Assembly: GCA_036873135.1 (NCBI GenBank)
Contig: JAPTYO010000059.1
Span: forward strand, 105,585 to 169,584
From: Clarkia xantiana subsp. parviflora
Lineage: Eukaryota > Streptophyta > Magnoliopsida > Myrtales > Onagraceae
DNA: 64,000 bases
Direction: 5' to 3'
A program made the translations under genes and the position numbers. Numbering within the stretch: the first letter of the stretch is position 1; every line of letters starts with the position of its first letter. A model generated the notes under the pieces. That model saw nothing but the letters and a program-made list of their open reading frames with translations, did not search any database and was not told the DNA's origin. Of the stretch, positions 43,380 through 54,776 are shown one piece after another.

Positions 43380-45075
43380 ACATTTTTCAGCTAAGTAGTT
43401 AGTCATTTAGTTGTAGAATTTTTCTTTTTAAACATACATTTCATATGTATTGTTTTTTTTTTTTTGAGTATCTTACCTGATTTTTTATTTTATTTTAAAC
43501 ACGTGTTTCATACGCATACATAGAAAAAAAAAAAAAAAAAACTCTTTAGTTAAGTTATAAATTTTGTTAGTGCATCCTACATGCACTATCTTCAAACAAA
43601 TTTTTTTAGGAAAAATTGTAATTCATTTTTAGCTATTAAAACTTTTAAATTCAAGCATGCATCACATATGCATCATTTTCAAAAACTTTTTTACCTGGTT
43701 TTTCTTTTAAATTCAAGCATGCATTCAATATGCATTATTTTTTATAAAAAAAAACATTTCAGGTAAATTGTAAGTTTTTATAGGGCTTTCAAATTCACAC
43801 ATGTGATGGGTTCTGCTATGGCCGTTAGACCCCTTAACGGCGAGGAAACGGCGAACGGGCCCACTGGGCCCCAAATGAAGGTCAAGATGACCCAGGTGAA
43901 GGGTCCCGACGTAGGGAGTCCCGATGATGAAAGGTCCCGACAGAGTCGGTCCCGATAGGTGAGCTGGAAGCTCCCGATGAGAAGCCTTTAAGTAGGCCCC
44001 GATGACGAATCCCTGAGAACGATTGGCCCTGTCACGATGACGAGGGGCCCCGAGCGGTGACATAACGAGATAACTCTGGAGTCCCCGATGTTAGTCAGGA
44101 CTTGCCATCAGAGGTTAAGGCCGAGATACGCGGGGCGTGGCCGAGATACGCGGAGCGTAGTTGAGATACGCGGAGCGTGGCCGAGATACGCGGGGCGTGG
44201 CCGAGATACGCGGGGCGTGGCCGAGATAAGCGAGATCTGGCCTAGATAGGCGGGATCGTGCACGAGATACACGGGATACGGGCTAACCACCCCAACGGTT
44301 CACCAGGTAACTGAGGTACCTCTCCGCCTATAAAAGGGCAGAGGTCACCTCAGGTCATTTATGTTGTGATATACACTTTGAGATTACTGCTTGGCAGTCC
44401 ATACGAGATACTCATTTAAGCATCGGAGAGGGATTCTGGGTCACCGCCCGGTCTATCCCCTCTTTGCAGGACCACGTGGAGCGAATGAGCTAGGATCGCC
44501 GTCAAAGACCGTACCGGAGTTCCACCGTGATCCAACAACATGCATCACATATGCATTATTTTTTTAAAAAAATCTACCTGGATTTCTCAAATATGCATTT
44601 CATTTGCATTATTCAGGTAAACTTGTTGTAAGTTTCTTGACATTAGAACCATGACTATTAAGCATGCATGATCGTTTTAAAAATTCAAAGTGTCATTTAT
44701 TTTCTCTAAGGTTTTTACACTTTCTATAAGCATCGAGTCGGAAAATTGAGCAATTTCAGCATGAGCTAGCATTCTAAATGAATGTTTCAACATGATCTTG
44801 CCTTTAAAGAAGGATAATATTTGATTGACCGAACTTAGTTGAGTATGACTATACAAGTGCAAAAAATCTTTAACAAAAAAACATTAGTTCAATCACTTGT
44901 CCTGCGTTCGAGCCAATTAGTAAACACTCAGCGAGTTTGGAAAACTTCATGAATTTTGATTCATTCTAAAATGTAATCAAAATTATGAAATAAATAACAT
45001 TAGAAGTTTTCAAAAAATCGTGCTTGATTTCTCATATTCTATAAACTATTTTTTTATTCGGTCTTTTCAGGTATC
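43380..45075. repeat. AT-rich array with ATGCAT and TTCAG/GTAA motifs (element A)
   Basis: Irregular units contain (C)ATGCAT words, A/T homopolymers and TTTCAGGTAAATTGTAAG-type motifs, alternating with the reverse-complement-like TTACCTGATTTTT. Examples are at 43757, 44605 and 45066. The solo LTR at 43804 interrupts it. The same array, larger, is in element B. Confidence 0.75.
43804..44537 (+). mobile_element. Solo LTR of a Retand-related family, TSD ACATG
   Basis: 734 bp from TGATGGG to CCAACA, flanked by ACATG at 43799-43803 and 44538-44542. It shares with the LTRs at 30511/41238 the start, TATAAAAGG (about 44331), AAGCATCGGAGAGGGATTCT and the GTTCCACCGTGATCCAACA end, but the middle is different, so it is a sister subfamily. 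A tandem array of about 20-bp units (GCCGAGATACGCGGGGCGTG, about 44120-44275) lies upstream of the TATA box. A solo LTR implies loss of the body by LTR-LTR recombination. Confidence 0.93.
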
Positions 45076-45859
45076 CTTGGTTAGGTATCCTGCACATACA
45101 AGTTGTGTTGGCAGATGGGGCAACATAAAGAACACATGCATCTATTCAGTTGCACGAAGAGTAAATTTCCCAATCGAGATATCCAACGCTCAGGTGTGAT
45201 AAGCTGTAATTTGATTTTCCTTGAAATTTGAGTGTCCCCGTTTTTTTGCAGGTTAGACGACTACTTCAACCAAGGCCGCAACCATGCGAAAAGTGACCGC
45301 TTTAAGAACATCCACTCCAAAATTCCACCTACTATGTGTGGAATTCATACGCGTTCTCAAACCAAGCCATACATATGTTTTGCGACGAGGTCTAAACCGG
45401 TCAGTGGCAACCAATGGGCATCTCACGTTGAGATCAAGCATGGCCGAAGATGGAAGACATCAAGAAATCTTCCAACAAAAAGGATCAAGATCCCATTAAG
45501 ATCGAATGTTCTAAGTAAAGAGCATTTGAGAAGTTAAGAGTAGAAGACATTATTGTCCGTGTCGTCTGCCCATCGATGTCGGCACGATCAACGTATTTTG
45601 ACTCCATTAGCCGAGCCCTTCACCAGAATAAATTATGAGAATTTGATTTCAATCTGCTAGTAGGGGCATGTAAATAATTGTTGTTAATTATTTTTTTTTT
45701 TGTAAATTTCCTTTTCATTTGATAAAAAAACATAGAAAAAAAATAATAAATAAATTTCCGCTAGGTTGAAAATCTGTAAAGGAGACCTAGGAAAAAGTCA
45801 GGGATTGAGGGGAATGATTGAAAACCCGCATGTGCAATCATGAAAAAAGGTGAGCTGCA

Positions 45860-45890
<31 letters not shown>

Positions 45891-45892
45891 TA

Positions 45893-46200
45893 GGGTCAGA
45901 TGCGCCTTTTAAATGGCTACCAAAAAGTAAAGAGAATATTCCTGCAAATCTTGTGAGAGTAATGAATAAATGAAAGAGTCACAGTTGTCCCTAAATCGAC
46001 TATAAATAAAAGACCATAGCCATCCTCCAAACGACTATAAATCAAATGTGCTCCCACAATAGCGAAGGCAGGAAATGAATAAAAGGGGCACATCCACCCT
46101 TAAAATGGCTACACATAAAGAATGAACTCCCACAAATTTGTTAAGCGTGTGAAATATCTTAAATGGCCACAATCACCCTCCAAACGGCTACAAATTAGAA
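45893..46200. repeat. Short hairpin-motif array of element A
   Basis: Degenerate copies of 19-nt foldbacks such as AGTTGTCCCTAAATCGACT (about 45983) and ATCCACCCTTAAAATGGCT (about 46092), separated by AT-rich linkers with AATAAA/ACAAAT. It is the counterpart of the much larger array at 57085-58195 in element B. Confidence 0.65.
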
Positions 46201-46586
46201 ACACTTCCGTAAGTCACAATCGACAATCAGGATCTGAAGTTTTCTAGCTTTCTGAGAGTCACAACCCGACGAACGGAGCCTTTGGTGTTCAACCTCCGCA
46301 AGTCACAACCGACAATCATGATTTGTAGTTTTCCAGCTTTCTGAGAGTCACCCCCAACAACGAACGAAGTTTTTGGTGTTCAACCTCTATAAGTTACCAT
46401 CGACGATCAGGACCTGTAGTTGTCCAGATTTCCGAGAGTCACAATCAGAAATAAGTACATGAGCCGCCTTGTAGACTTGAAGACTCAGAAGAATACACAA
46501 TTCTCATCCAAAATTTGGTGTTTCCTTGTATTTGGACAAACTCTCTCGAACGTGTTCTACGAGAATCCGTCTAAAGAGGAGCATAC

Positions 46587-46706
46587 TGTACACACCTAAT
46601 TTTGGACTTCGCGCGACACGTGTGGCATGTGGCGTATCAAATGAGGAAATTGTTAAACATGGCAAGTCGCGAAGCTTCCAATAATGCTCATGCAATATTA
46701 GGATAA
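46587..46706 (+). repeat. Element A: start of 3' LTR, broken by a MITE
   Basis: It starts TGTACACACCTAATTTTGG right after the pre-polypurine segment. This matches the start of the element C LTR at 51410 (TGTAAACACCTAATTTTGG). It is interrupted at 46715 by the MITE. Sequence after 48070 continues the host DNA but lacks the GC-rich block and LTR end, so the 3' LTR is incomplete. Confidence 0.65.
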
Positions 46707-46715
46707 TAATATGTA

Positions 46716-48061
46716 GGGTTAAAGGTACTTTTGGTGCCATATGTTTGACTTGTGTAGGTTTTTTGTGCCATATGTTTAATTTTGTAGGCTTTTGGTGCCA
46801 TATGTTTGAGAGGTTGTATGTTTTTAGTATTTCCGTTAGTATACAGTTAGTTTGACCGTTAAATACTTTTATTTTGTGCAATTTAGTCCTCAAATTTATA
46901 TTCATAAAATTTAATATTTACTATTTAGTCCCTATGGTTTGCTCAAGTCACCGTACAAGGCCGCCGGCCACCACCCACCACCTCCAAGACCACCGACCGC
47001 CACGAAACGAGCCGCCACCACCCCACGGCACCAGCCACCACCACTTGGGGCTGAAAATCACCCCAATTGGTGGTGGCCACCTCAATTGGGGCCGGCCACG
47101 ACCAATTGGTGGTGGCTACCGCCCCAATCGGGGCTGGCTTCCACCAATGGTGGTGGCCGGTGCCATGGGGTGGTGGCTGATGCCGTGGGGTGGTGGCCGG
47201 TGCCGTGGGCTGGTGGCCGGCCCGTTTCGTGGCGGTCGGCGGCCTTGGTGGTGGTGCTTGGTGGGCGGCGACCTTGGACGGTAACTTGAGCAAACAATAG
47301 GGACTAAATTGTAAAGATTAAATTTTAGAAATATAAATTTGAGGATTTAATTGAACAAAATAAAAGTATTTAACGGTCAAACTAACTGTTGACTAACGGA
47401 AACACCAAAAACATATAACGTTTCAAACATATGACACCAAAAACCTACAAAATTAAATATAGGGATTAAGTACCTTTTCATACCACTTCTTTGCACAGAA
47501 TCCACTTTTGGTACCACTTCTATTTTTTTGTATACTTTTGGTACCAATTCTTTCAACTTTGTATCCTTTTGGTACCATTGTTAACTTTCCGTCCAAATTG
47601 ACCGTTAAGTGTCATGTGCCATGCACGTGACCGCCCTAAACTTTTGAATTTGTTTCAGTTTAGTCCATCTAATGCATCTCTGACTTTTAATTTGTTCAAT
47701 TTAGTCCTAAAATTTCAATACCATGATGGGTCAAGGGTTCGATTTGGAAATTTTAGGGCTAAATTTAACAAATTAAAAGTTAGGGATGCATTAGATGGAC
47801 TAAATTGAAACAAATTCAAAAGTTTAGGGCGGTCACGTGCATGGCACATGACACTTAACGGCCAATTTGGACGGAAAGTTAACGGTGGTACCAAAAGGAT
47901 ACAAAGTTGAAAGAATTGGTACCAAAAGTATACAAAAAAATAGAAGTGGTACCAAAAGTGGATTCTGTGCAAAGAAGTGGTATGAAAAGGTACTTTCCCT
48001 TAAATATATGACACCAAAATCAACAATGTCAAACACGTGGCACCAAAAGTACCTTTAACCC
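46716..48061. mobile_element. Mutator-like MITE (family M2), TSD TAATATGTA, carrying a nested MITE
   Basis: The 9-bp target duplications TAATATGTA are perfect (46707-46715 and 48062-48070). Inverted ends are GGGTTAAAGGTACTTTTGGT ... CACCAAAAGTACCTTTAACCC. Subterminal repeats of TTTTGGTGCCATATGTTTGA recur at 30-40 bp spacing, and a GC-rich core (about 46935-47290) is itself flanked by GCTCAAGTCACCGT and its inverted copy. The layout (long inverted arms with repeated words, TCCGTTAG block, GC-rich core) parallels family M1 in the ATM introns. It is non-coding. Confidence 0.92.
47462..47999. mobile_element. Foldback Mutator-like MITE (family M3) nested in M2, TSD TTAAATATA
   Basis: The 9-bp target duplications TTAAATATA (47453-47461 and 48000-48008) are perfect. 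The 538-bp element is almost entirely an inverted repeat of about 250 bp per arm. Ends are GGGATTAAGTACCTTTTCAT and its inverted copy with a small change. Arms hold CTTTTGGTACC words at about 30-bp spacing and a GTCATGTGCCATGCACGTGAC block. It can fold into a very long hairpin RNA. Confidence 0.93.
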
Positions 48062-48070
48062 TAATATGTA

Positions 48071-49258
48071 TTTATTGCAGAGTATATTTTCTGAATATAA
48101 CTAGTTGGTTTTTATCCATCCATGTGTTACAAAATGAGCTACTCTTTCCTCGAAAAGTATGATCTATGTATGTATACAGAAAAGTAAAAAGGGTAGACGA
48201 CCTTGACCTACCTCCTCATAGTGTGTGTATCATTTCTTTCTTCTAGAGAAGGCAAGGCGTCTCTCTCTACTACTACTAGGAGGTTTGATTGGTGCTTGTC
48301 GCAAGTCAGTTCCACCACTTTGAAAATGTCCAAATAGCTTATCCTAATATAAATAAAATAAAATAAAATCAACCATCCATTATTAATTAAGTAGTATCAT
48401 CTAATTATCTATCTATCTATCATGCTCAATGCTGCCTGCATGTTTTAAATTGATTCATATTAAACAAAAATCAATGAAAGAAAGATAGGGCTTACTTTTC
48501 ATCAATGAACATTTCGACAGCTAGCCTTCTCATTAGCTAGCTGCACTAAAGACTCCAGTCATGGTGCCACCAGCTCCACATAAGCAAGATCCACAGATGG
48601 ATACTTTATATTGTACGGTGACCCCAACCCGCACCATTAATTACATTTCATTGTATCCAAAAATGACACTAGCAGCTTTAAGGCCGGGAATGCCTTTACT
48701 TGGAAAGATTGAGACGGGGCCAACTTATCTCAGAGCAGTAGATTCTTTCGGGCCACGACACAGTGTACAGGATCGGCAACCGCATGTCCGGCCACCCTAA
48801 CTGTGCTAACACAGACGAATCCTGACACCCATCAAGAAAACATATTCAATTTGGAAAATATTTCATAGAGGTTGTATTCCAAATGTTGGAATTTTTTAAC
48901 AAATTGATTGTCGTTGCACCTTGGTTTCGATCATAGAATAAATGATAGACTACGGATGAATCACAATCTCGATGTTGTCGTATTCAGCTCCAAACAGACA
49001 GTGAGCTTCAATGACTTCAAGGCCCTGCAAGGTGACAGGGGAGAAAGAAAGAAAGAACGAAACTTGGAATTCAGTTTTTACGCATCTACAAAAATAAAAA
49101 AGATGAACTTTTTGAGGAAAAAGGAGACCTTGTTAAAAAGGGTGGCAGAGTCAACAGTGATCTTCTTTCTCATATTAGTTTGGATGTTTAAGAGCATCAC
49201 AAATCTTAACTTCTCTCTATCTATCAACAGCAAATTTCATTTTAACCTCAATCATTTC
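48071..49258. other. Intergenic DNA, no supported gene
   Basis: AT-rich DNA with a CTAT microsatellite (about 48402-48421). A 79-codon open frame at 48561-48800 (+) starts ATGGTGCCACC in a fair context, but I recognise no domain and nothing around it supports a gene. It is left as a note only. Confidence 0.5.
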
Positions 49259-49477
49259 TGTTGGATATACGCCTAAGGTATCATAAATTGGGTCCTATAA
49301 TTAGGCCACAGTCGATTATAATTCGAAACTTTGTAAAACGGACACCCGATACCCAACACTTAGGCCCGAAAGCACCATGAGTGGCGAAATCCACTTTGGA
49401 AGACCCCGAGTGGAAAAACCACTCGGAGGTAATCCGAGCAAAGCACTAGGGGTACCCACCCTGGTATCCCCCCCTCA

Positions 49478-49502
49478 TCCGGACGAGTTTTACTCGTCCG
49501 GA
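49478..49502. repeat. Perfect 10-bp stem hairpin
   Basis: TCCGGACGAG and its exact inverted copy CTCGTCCGGA flank a 5-nt TTTTA loop. It lies upstream of the TATA-like box of the unclassified region. Confidence 0.85.
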
Positions 49503-49812
49503 CCTCTAATCCCGGACGATATTTCGCCCAGGGCTCACCTCTAAGCTCACCTACGGTCGAACCGATATCAAATACACTATATTTACGGTCAATGCCAATT
49601 TATATTACAAGACTGCCAAAACCGGACCAGAAAAGCACTGGAACCGGGGCGGTTCAATAGGAACTCTGTAAATAGAGATCCCCTCTCATTATTTGAAGAT
49701 AATCAATCTCTCTCTAAGCTCACTTTATCTCTCTAAAGTTTATACTAATTCAGAGTGGGCTTATCGGGAACCCCCGGTGCCCATTTGCAGGTATTCAAGA
49801 GAGAATGAGCGA

Positions 49813-49938
49813 GAATACGAGAAGAGGAAGCCCACGAAGAGCGGGAATACGAGAAGAGGAAGTCCACGAAGAGTGGGAATACGAGAACAGGAATCCCATG
49901 AAGAGCGAGAATACGAAAGAAGAAGCCCACGAAGAGAC
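49813..49938. repeat. 32-bp tandem repeat, four units
   Basis: Units start GAATACGAGAAGAGGAAG and continue CCCACGAAGAGCGG, with point changes between units. The sequence is purine-rich. It is open in several frames, but the unit is not a multiple of three, so no single peptide repeat results and a protein is unlikely. Confidence 0.85.
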
Positions 49939-51409
49939 CTGTGTGAAAACATTGACGCCGTCTGCGGATTCGAGCAACAAGCACGTATCCTAAACTTTGC
50001 TCGATGGCAACAAGCAAAATGGAGTAGTAACAAAGTACCAACTATGGGTCTCAAGGAGCCTAACATCCGGGGGCAACAACCATAGGATGCTAAGAAAACG
50101 TTGTCCAATGGAGAACAAAGCTCCATCGAGCCCCAATGCACCATAGTTGGTAGTCATTCAACAACTACCTCCCTAACCCCTAATGAAAAACAAGCCTCTA
50201 GTGGGGGCAGCAATCAAACACCCAAGAACAGGCCAGAAGGCCAAAGAAGTTGCTACAACAAAAACGCAACCATGACAGCTCTTCCAGAGTATACCAATAG
50301 GGGGCAAGATGATGGGGAGCAGAATAACAACCACTCCACAAGGATGAGCACCATCCTCCCATCCCTTCATGAATGCACTGAGGGTAGCTCTTCCAGAGCA
50401 CATCAATAGGGGGCAACTGGAGGTGACCACTGAACAATAGCCAATCTATGAAGGATATTGCAACACTAATGGGGGAGAGGTAATCAATAACTTCAACTCC
50501 AGAAGGATATGGAATTCGCAAGAGCAACTACATACACTTGGGGACAAGCACATCACCAGTGATAGCAGGGAGTGCTCATGCATGCACCTTCCCCCGACTA
50601 TGAATAAATGGATGATCCCAATCAAGGAGAGTGATATACAAAAAGTCATGCATTGTCAATGTGTCTTTACACTCCAAAGATAAGGCCTTGTCGATAGATG
50701 TGAAGGAGTACTACTCCATTGCACTACGTTAAGACATACAAAAGACCAACAATAGTGTGCTACGCTGAGCTACTTCGTCGCCACTACAACCAACATGGTT
50801 TGTCGCGCCTACTTTGAGATGCATAGCATCCAAGGGGTTCTAATACGATATGCCTTTCCATGAAGAACTATAGGTAATACCATCATATGGAATCCCATCT
50901 TATAATATACCCATGTACAACAGTTACACTCACAGCCTGCCGCCCGCCCAAGATACCTCCAAGGAGTTATGCTGGTCACATCAAATTTTATGTCAACTAT
51001 AGACAAATTGTTGACTTATAAAAACGTAACGAGGGGCCGTTAAGTGCCACCAACAACGACACTATTACGCTCCCGCAGGGACGGGACAACACGCTACGAA
51101 AGCTGGGAATACCCCTTCAACCCAGCTTGCAAGGCAAACACCTCCCTCTACTCCTACCCAACACAATACTCTTTTGAGCTAAAAGCCACTTCTACATTAA
51201 AGGAGGGGCAGCACTGAATGAGGGGGAAGCACCAAACCTATGCTCATCACAATGGTCATTAATGACTTCAACATTAAAAGGATGGTGGATTCGCAAAACC
51301 AACTTTCTATACATGAGTAGTCATATTAACCAAGATGCTAGGGATATCACCACTCCCACATCCTCCCTATATTAAATAGCCATATTGAAGAGCCCTCCGC
51401 ATTGTCAGT

Positions 51410-51446
51410 TGTAAACACCTAATTTTGGTACGCGCGACACGTACGT
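51410..51446 (+). repeat. Element C: first 37 bp of its 5' LTR, split by element B
   Basis: TGTAAACACCTAATTTTGG starts the LTR. It is interrupted by element B at the TACGT target and resumes at 60798. The pieces together give a 5' LTR of about 1,320 bp. Confidence 0.85.
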
Positions 51447-52989
51447 TGTAAACACTTGATTTTGACCCGGACGTAACGACGTTACACAGGATACGTCAAA
51501 TTCCGGACGCGTCAAGCCACAAAGTCTCCAAAGATGCTCAAGGGCACATAAGGGAAATTATTATAAAATATATTTTAAATTATTTCGAATTTATTTGATA
51601 TTTTCAGAATTTTTAAAATATATATATAATAATTAGTTTTTTTTTTTATTTTAGAAAATTATCTGTAAGGTATTTATCTCTAGATATTATTTTTTATTCA
51701 AAAAAAAATAATTATCTGTAAAGATAAATATCCTTAGGAATATTCTCTAGAATAATTATCTGTTAGCATTTTTTATTTGAATTTTATCTGTAAACTAGAC
51801 TAGGGTTTTAGTATAAATAGGGGGTCTAGTTTACATTGTAAAGGACACACAGAAAAACACCAAAAAGAAGCAATAATACATTATTTCTTGGGGTCTGCGC
51901 GATTTTTGTCCTATAGTGCTCAGAAAAAGTTTTTTTCCCGTCAGGCCAATGAAGCTCGCCGGTGACCACGCCGGTGGCCACGCCCTCGACCACCACCCTT
52001 GCTCGCCACCACGTCCGCCAGGCCGGCCGCCATCTCTCTCTCCCCTCTCTTTTCTCTCTCTCTCTCTCCATGACCAATTCTTCCTGCTCCTGTGAAGCTC
52101 CAAATCCGGCGACCGGCCTCCTCCCTCCAGACCGCCGCCACAGCCTCGCGCCGCCCCGCCGTTCCCACCGCGACCACCAGTCCCGTTCCGCCTCGCAGCC
52201 TGCTCCGCCGTGATCCTCCCTCGCCGTGGCCCTGTTATCTGGTCACTCCAGATCCTGCCACATTCAGATCCGCCGCCACCCGTCCCGCCGGCCGCCTTGC
52301 TCGCCGGAGATCCGTTCTGCTGTCTCGACGTCGCCATCCCCCGCCGGTCCTGCCGGCCCGACCTCCACCGTAGGTGAGATCCTCCCCTCCGCTGTTTTTA
52401 TTTATTTATTTAATAATTTATTATTAATATTTGATTATTAAGTTTTCTGTTTTGAATTATTATATTATAATTAATTAAAAATTAAAATGTAATTAGTTAG
52501 CCTTAATTAATAGTTTAGATGTAATTGGTAAAATTTAATTAGTAATTTAATTGTAATTGACTAATTTTAATTTAATAGCATGTTAGAAGTTTTTTTTAGT
52601 ATTTCAGATTTCGTTTTTACTAGGAGTTATAGGTTATAATTAACTTTTTAGATTTAGGATTATATCTGATTAATATTTTTTATGATGAAATTTGATTAAT
52701 TTTGACATTTTTAGATTAATTGAGCGTAATGTATGTAAATGATAAAATTGGCAAATTAAGTAAATTGAGTACCGAAAGGGCGTAATTAAAAATTATATTT
52801 TAATTCGTAACAGAACCCCCGAACTCGAACTTCTGATCGTAGACCGATACTATACCTAGGTGTTTAATCAATTATTCGCTTAGGTAATTTAGGATTCTAG
52901 TTAGCCTTACAATTAACTAGTGGCGACTCTATTCAAAATGCACGTTTTCAAAACGTAAATCCACCTTAGGTCAGATTTTAGGTATGACA
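51447..52989 (+). repeat. Element B 5' LTR
   Basis: 1,543 bp, starting TGTAAACACTTGATTTTGAC and ending GGTATGACA. TATA box TATAAATA at 51812-51819. A GC-rich block (about 51940-52370), open on both strands, ends in a donor-like TAG/GTGAGA at 52371-52379, followed by a long AT-rich stretch and the AACTAGTGGCGACTCTATTC end block. Confidence 0.93.
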
Positions 52990-53010
52990 ATTTGGCGACT
53001 CTGCTGGGGA
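52990..53010 (+). other. Element B primer-binding site
   Basis: TTTGGCGACTCTGCTGGGGA directly after the LTR end. The identical word is in element C (62082) and a mutated one in A (42862). Ogre elements use a site of this type. Confidence 0.85.
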
Positions 53011-53186
53011 AGATCGAGGGTTCGGGCTCTTTATATTTGCTTATTTTCCATGTTTTATTTTTTATTTCATATTTGACTTTGTTAGTCTAACTTGATTGTT
53101 TTTGTGTAATTTCAGGTGTGGAGTTAATTTTTTTTTTTTTATGGCTGACTATTTTTCTTTGTTGGATTATGCATTATTTGTATTTG

Positions 53187-53403
53187 CACACACCACTTTA
53201 GTGTAATGTCCAAAACGCCTAAAACCCAGGGCGACTAGGAACCTCAGAGGTTTAGTACGGTACGACCGGAGCGGCTGGGCCGCCGGTACGGCTCGGAAAA
53301 ACTCTACTCGCTTGTGAAGGTCTTATGATCCCTATAATGGGGTGAGGAAACCACATTGTCAGGAACATATCAGTGGAACCTACCTTGTAGAGCAAAGCCA
53401 CAC
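53187..53403 (+). other. Conserved post-primer leader of element B
   Basis: It corresponds to 43021-43236 and 62239-62447. It contains ACGCCTAAAACCCAGGGCGA, TTTAGTACGGTACGACCGG and the GC-rich self-complementary GGGCCGCCGGTACGGCTCGG. It is non-coding and well conserved compared with its surroundings. Confidence 0.75.
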
Positions 53404-53454
53404 ATTTTTTTTACCCCCTAACATGATCTGTTTTGTTGTAAATGTTATCATGCG

Positions 53455-54744
53455 ATTGTTTGTATAGATTTTATTTCTCATGCATTCATCTCATCGCATT
53501 TAAAAAAAAAAAAAACTCTCAGGTAAGTTGTAATTTTGTTAGTGCGTTACGTATGCATTACTTAAAAAAATATTTTTTTCTTTAGCTATTAGAGCTTCCT
53601 TTCGAACATGCATTTTTTTCTAAAAAAATCTCTTACCTGAATTTTTATTTTTAACATGTGTTTTGTACGCATTATTTTTGAAAAAAACTTTTCAGGTAAG
53701 TTGTAATTTTGGTTAATGTATTGTATATGCATTGCTAAAAATACAAAAAAAAAAAAACAATTTTTTTTTTTCCGCTTTAACTGTTAGGGTTTCCTTTCGA
53801 ACATGCATTTCATATGCATTTTTTTTTCTAAAAACCTCTTACCTGAATTTTCATTTTTTAACATGTGTTTTGTACGCATTATTTTTGAATAAAACTTTTC
53901 AGGTAAGTTGTAATTTTGGTTAGTGTATTGTATATGCATTGCTTAAAAAAAAAACAAAAAAAACAAAACAAAAAAACAAAAAAAAAACAAAAAACATAAT
54001 TTTTTTAGGAAATTTGTAATTCCGCTTTAACTGTTAGAGCTTCCAATTTCGAACGTGCATTCCATATGCATCATTTAAAAAAAAAATTTTTTTTAACTAA
54101 ATTGCTTTATTTTAATAATGCATCCAATATGCATTAATTTAAAAAAAAACTTTTTAGATAAACCGTAAGCTCTCTTAGTTTTAGGGCTCTTTGTTTAAAA
54201 AAACATTTTATCTGAATTTTTAATCAAAAAAACGTGCATGTCATATGCATTATTTTCGAAAAAACTTTTAGGTAAATTATAATTTTTCTCAGTTGTGGAA
54301 CTTTTATTTTTAACTTTGCATCTTGTATTTATTTTTGTACATCTCATATGCATCCTTAAAAAAAAAAAAAAAAAAAAAACTTTTCGCCTGATTCTTAATT
54401 TTGAGCATTTAAGATGCATTGTTTTTTTCCTCATTAAAAAAACAAAAAAACAAAAAAATCTTTTCAGATAACTTGTAAATTATATTGACTGTAGAACTTT
54501 CATCTCAAGTATGCATCTCATGTGCATCGCTTGTGCATTGTTTTAGGAAAAATAATATGTTGATAGACTGTACACATTCTTAGTCGTAGAACCTTTAGTT
54601 TCAAACATGTATTCCATGTGTTGTTTTCAAAACTACTTACCAGAATGTTTTATTTCAAGCATGTGTTTCATACGCATTATTTTTTGGGAAAAAACTTTTC
54701 ATGTAAGTTGTAAAATTCTGTTAGTGCATTCAATGTGCATCATT

Positions 54745-54776
<32 letters not shown>

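Larger units (their letters stand above)
42862..46586 (+). mobile_element. Element A: decayed non-autonomous Ogre-like internal region
   Basis: Primer site, conserved leader (43021-43236), AT-rich acceptor/donor-motif array (about 43380-45075, interrupted by the solo LTR), a block shared with element B (about 45066-45540, starting CAGGTATCCTTGGTTA), repeated REV-like blocks AGGTTGAAAA...GGAATGATTGAAAACC (about 45765-45845), a short hairpin array (about 45893-46200) and a pre-polypurine segment (46440-46586, TTTGGACAAACTCTCTCGAA). No gag or pol domain is present, so any mobility would depend on another element. The frame at 45232-45537 has no recognisable domain. Confidence 0.72.
49259..51409. 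repeat. Unclassified repeat-like region, possible non-autonomous LTR element fragment
   Basis: It begins TGTTGGATATACGCCTAAGG and contains a perfect 10-bp stem hairpin (49478-49502), a TGTAAATAGAGATCCCCTCTC box (about 49667) and a pyrimidine-rich leader like an LTR promoter. A four-unit 32-bp tandem array (49813-49938) follows. Further on, GGGGGCAAC/GGGGGCAAG words recur (about 50069, 50302, 50409), reminiscent of polypurine tracts. No protein domain is found; the overlapping frames at 49693-50085 and 50101-50409 are low-complexity. Confidence 0.4.

Noticed and set aside
48561..48800. 79-codon frame with a fair ATG context
   Set aside because: No domain, no homologue I can recall, no neighbouring exon signals. 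Kept only as a note.
51826..52441. Overlapping frames in the GC-rich LTR blocks of element B (also 59653-60131 and in C at 61069-61444)
   Set aside because: Pro/Arg-rich composition frames on both strands, duplicated because the LTR is duplicated. They probably belong to an untranslated leader.
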